This document shows positions 23,614 through 23,708 of a stretch of DNA of 23,708 nucleotides, in pieces. Made by a program: the position numbers and the translations under genes. This DNA is from a virus. The DNA lies in the IMG/VR virus record IMGVR_UViG_3300020478_000070, positions 1 through 23,708 of that record, one strand, 5' to 3'. The notes under the pieces are model-generated. The model was given only the letters and a program-made list of their open reading frames with translations. It was not told the DNA's origin and did not search any database. How positions within the stretch are numbered: position 1 is the first letter of the stretch; the number at the start of each line of letters is the position of its first letter.

Positions 23614-23708
23614 CAGAATTTCACGTTATCAGAACGTTCTAGTTTTTCAATTATGTCTTGTCTATAAGCAGGATCTTCATCGTAACGAGGATCACTCATA
23701 GCTGCGAC
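23613..23708 (-). CDS. Capsid assembly scaffolding protein, C-terminal end only
   Basis: Only the last 31 residues are in the window: VAAMSDPRYDEDPAYRQDII followed by EKLERSDNVKF. The (A)MxDPRYxxDPAYRQ pattern at the C-terminus is one I know from cyanophage and T7-type capsid assembly (gp9-like) proteins, where the C-terminal helix binds the shell protein. The position two genes before psbA and upstream of the capsid gene agrees. The rest of the gene lies beyond the right edge of the window. Confidence 0.75.
   Translation of the reverse strand, partial: VAAMSDPRYDEDPAYRQDIIEKLERSDNVKF

Overview
The window is the structural half of a T7-like cyanophage (a marine cyanopodovirus, Autographivirus-type) read entirely from the minus strand. 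Three things support this. The gene order is the T7 virion block: scaffold, major capsid protein, tail tube A, tail tube B, internal proteins gp13, gp14, gp15 and gp16, then the gp17 fibre. A complete photosystem II psbA and an hli gene sit between scaffold and capsid gene. The DNA is AT-rich, as expected of phages of Prochlorococcus or marine Synechococcus. The host genus cannot be fixed from the sequence. No terminase, RNA polymerase or replication gene is inside the window. Layout in transcription order (right to left). 23708-23461: the 3' end of the scaffold gene and a 50-aa basic protein. 23399-22076: hli, psbA (joined with no spacer) and a 28-aa lysine-rich protein overlapping the psbA end. 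22075-21426: an intergenic patch with an inverted repeat and a 16-aa mini-ORF, then a secreted beta-barrel-like protein and a 50-aa acidic protein that opens with the same seven residues as the capsid protein. 21425-21129: no protein gene, but a UUCG-loop terminator, two hairpins, a complete tRNA-Gly(UCC) and two palindromes. 21128-19965: major capsid protein, followed by a strong terminator in the place of T7 T-phi. 19901-8122: tail tube A, tail tube B, then gp13-, gp14-, gp15- and gp16-like internal proteins. 8092-285: the gp17-like fibre and eight further genes, mostly fibre-like, packed with 1- to 4-base overlaps. Four of the eight share a C-terminal domain and look like a tandem paralogous set. 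288-1: the start of a Pro-rich protein that runs off the window. How it works together: the scaffold and capsid genes build the head; tube A, tube B and the gp17-like fibre build the tail; gp14-16 form the ejectable core. hli and psbA keep photosystem II working during infection. The extra fibre-like genes probably vary or extend receptor binding. The stretch between psbA and the capsid gene is where small, poorly known cargo genes and RNA elements have collected, and it is the most promising place for undescribed biology.
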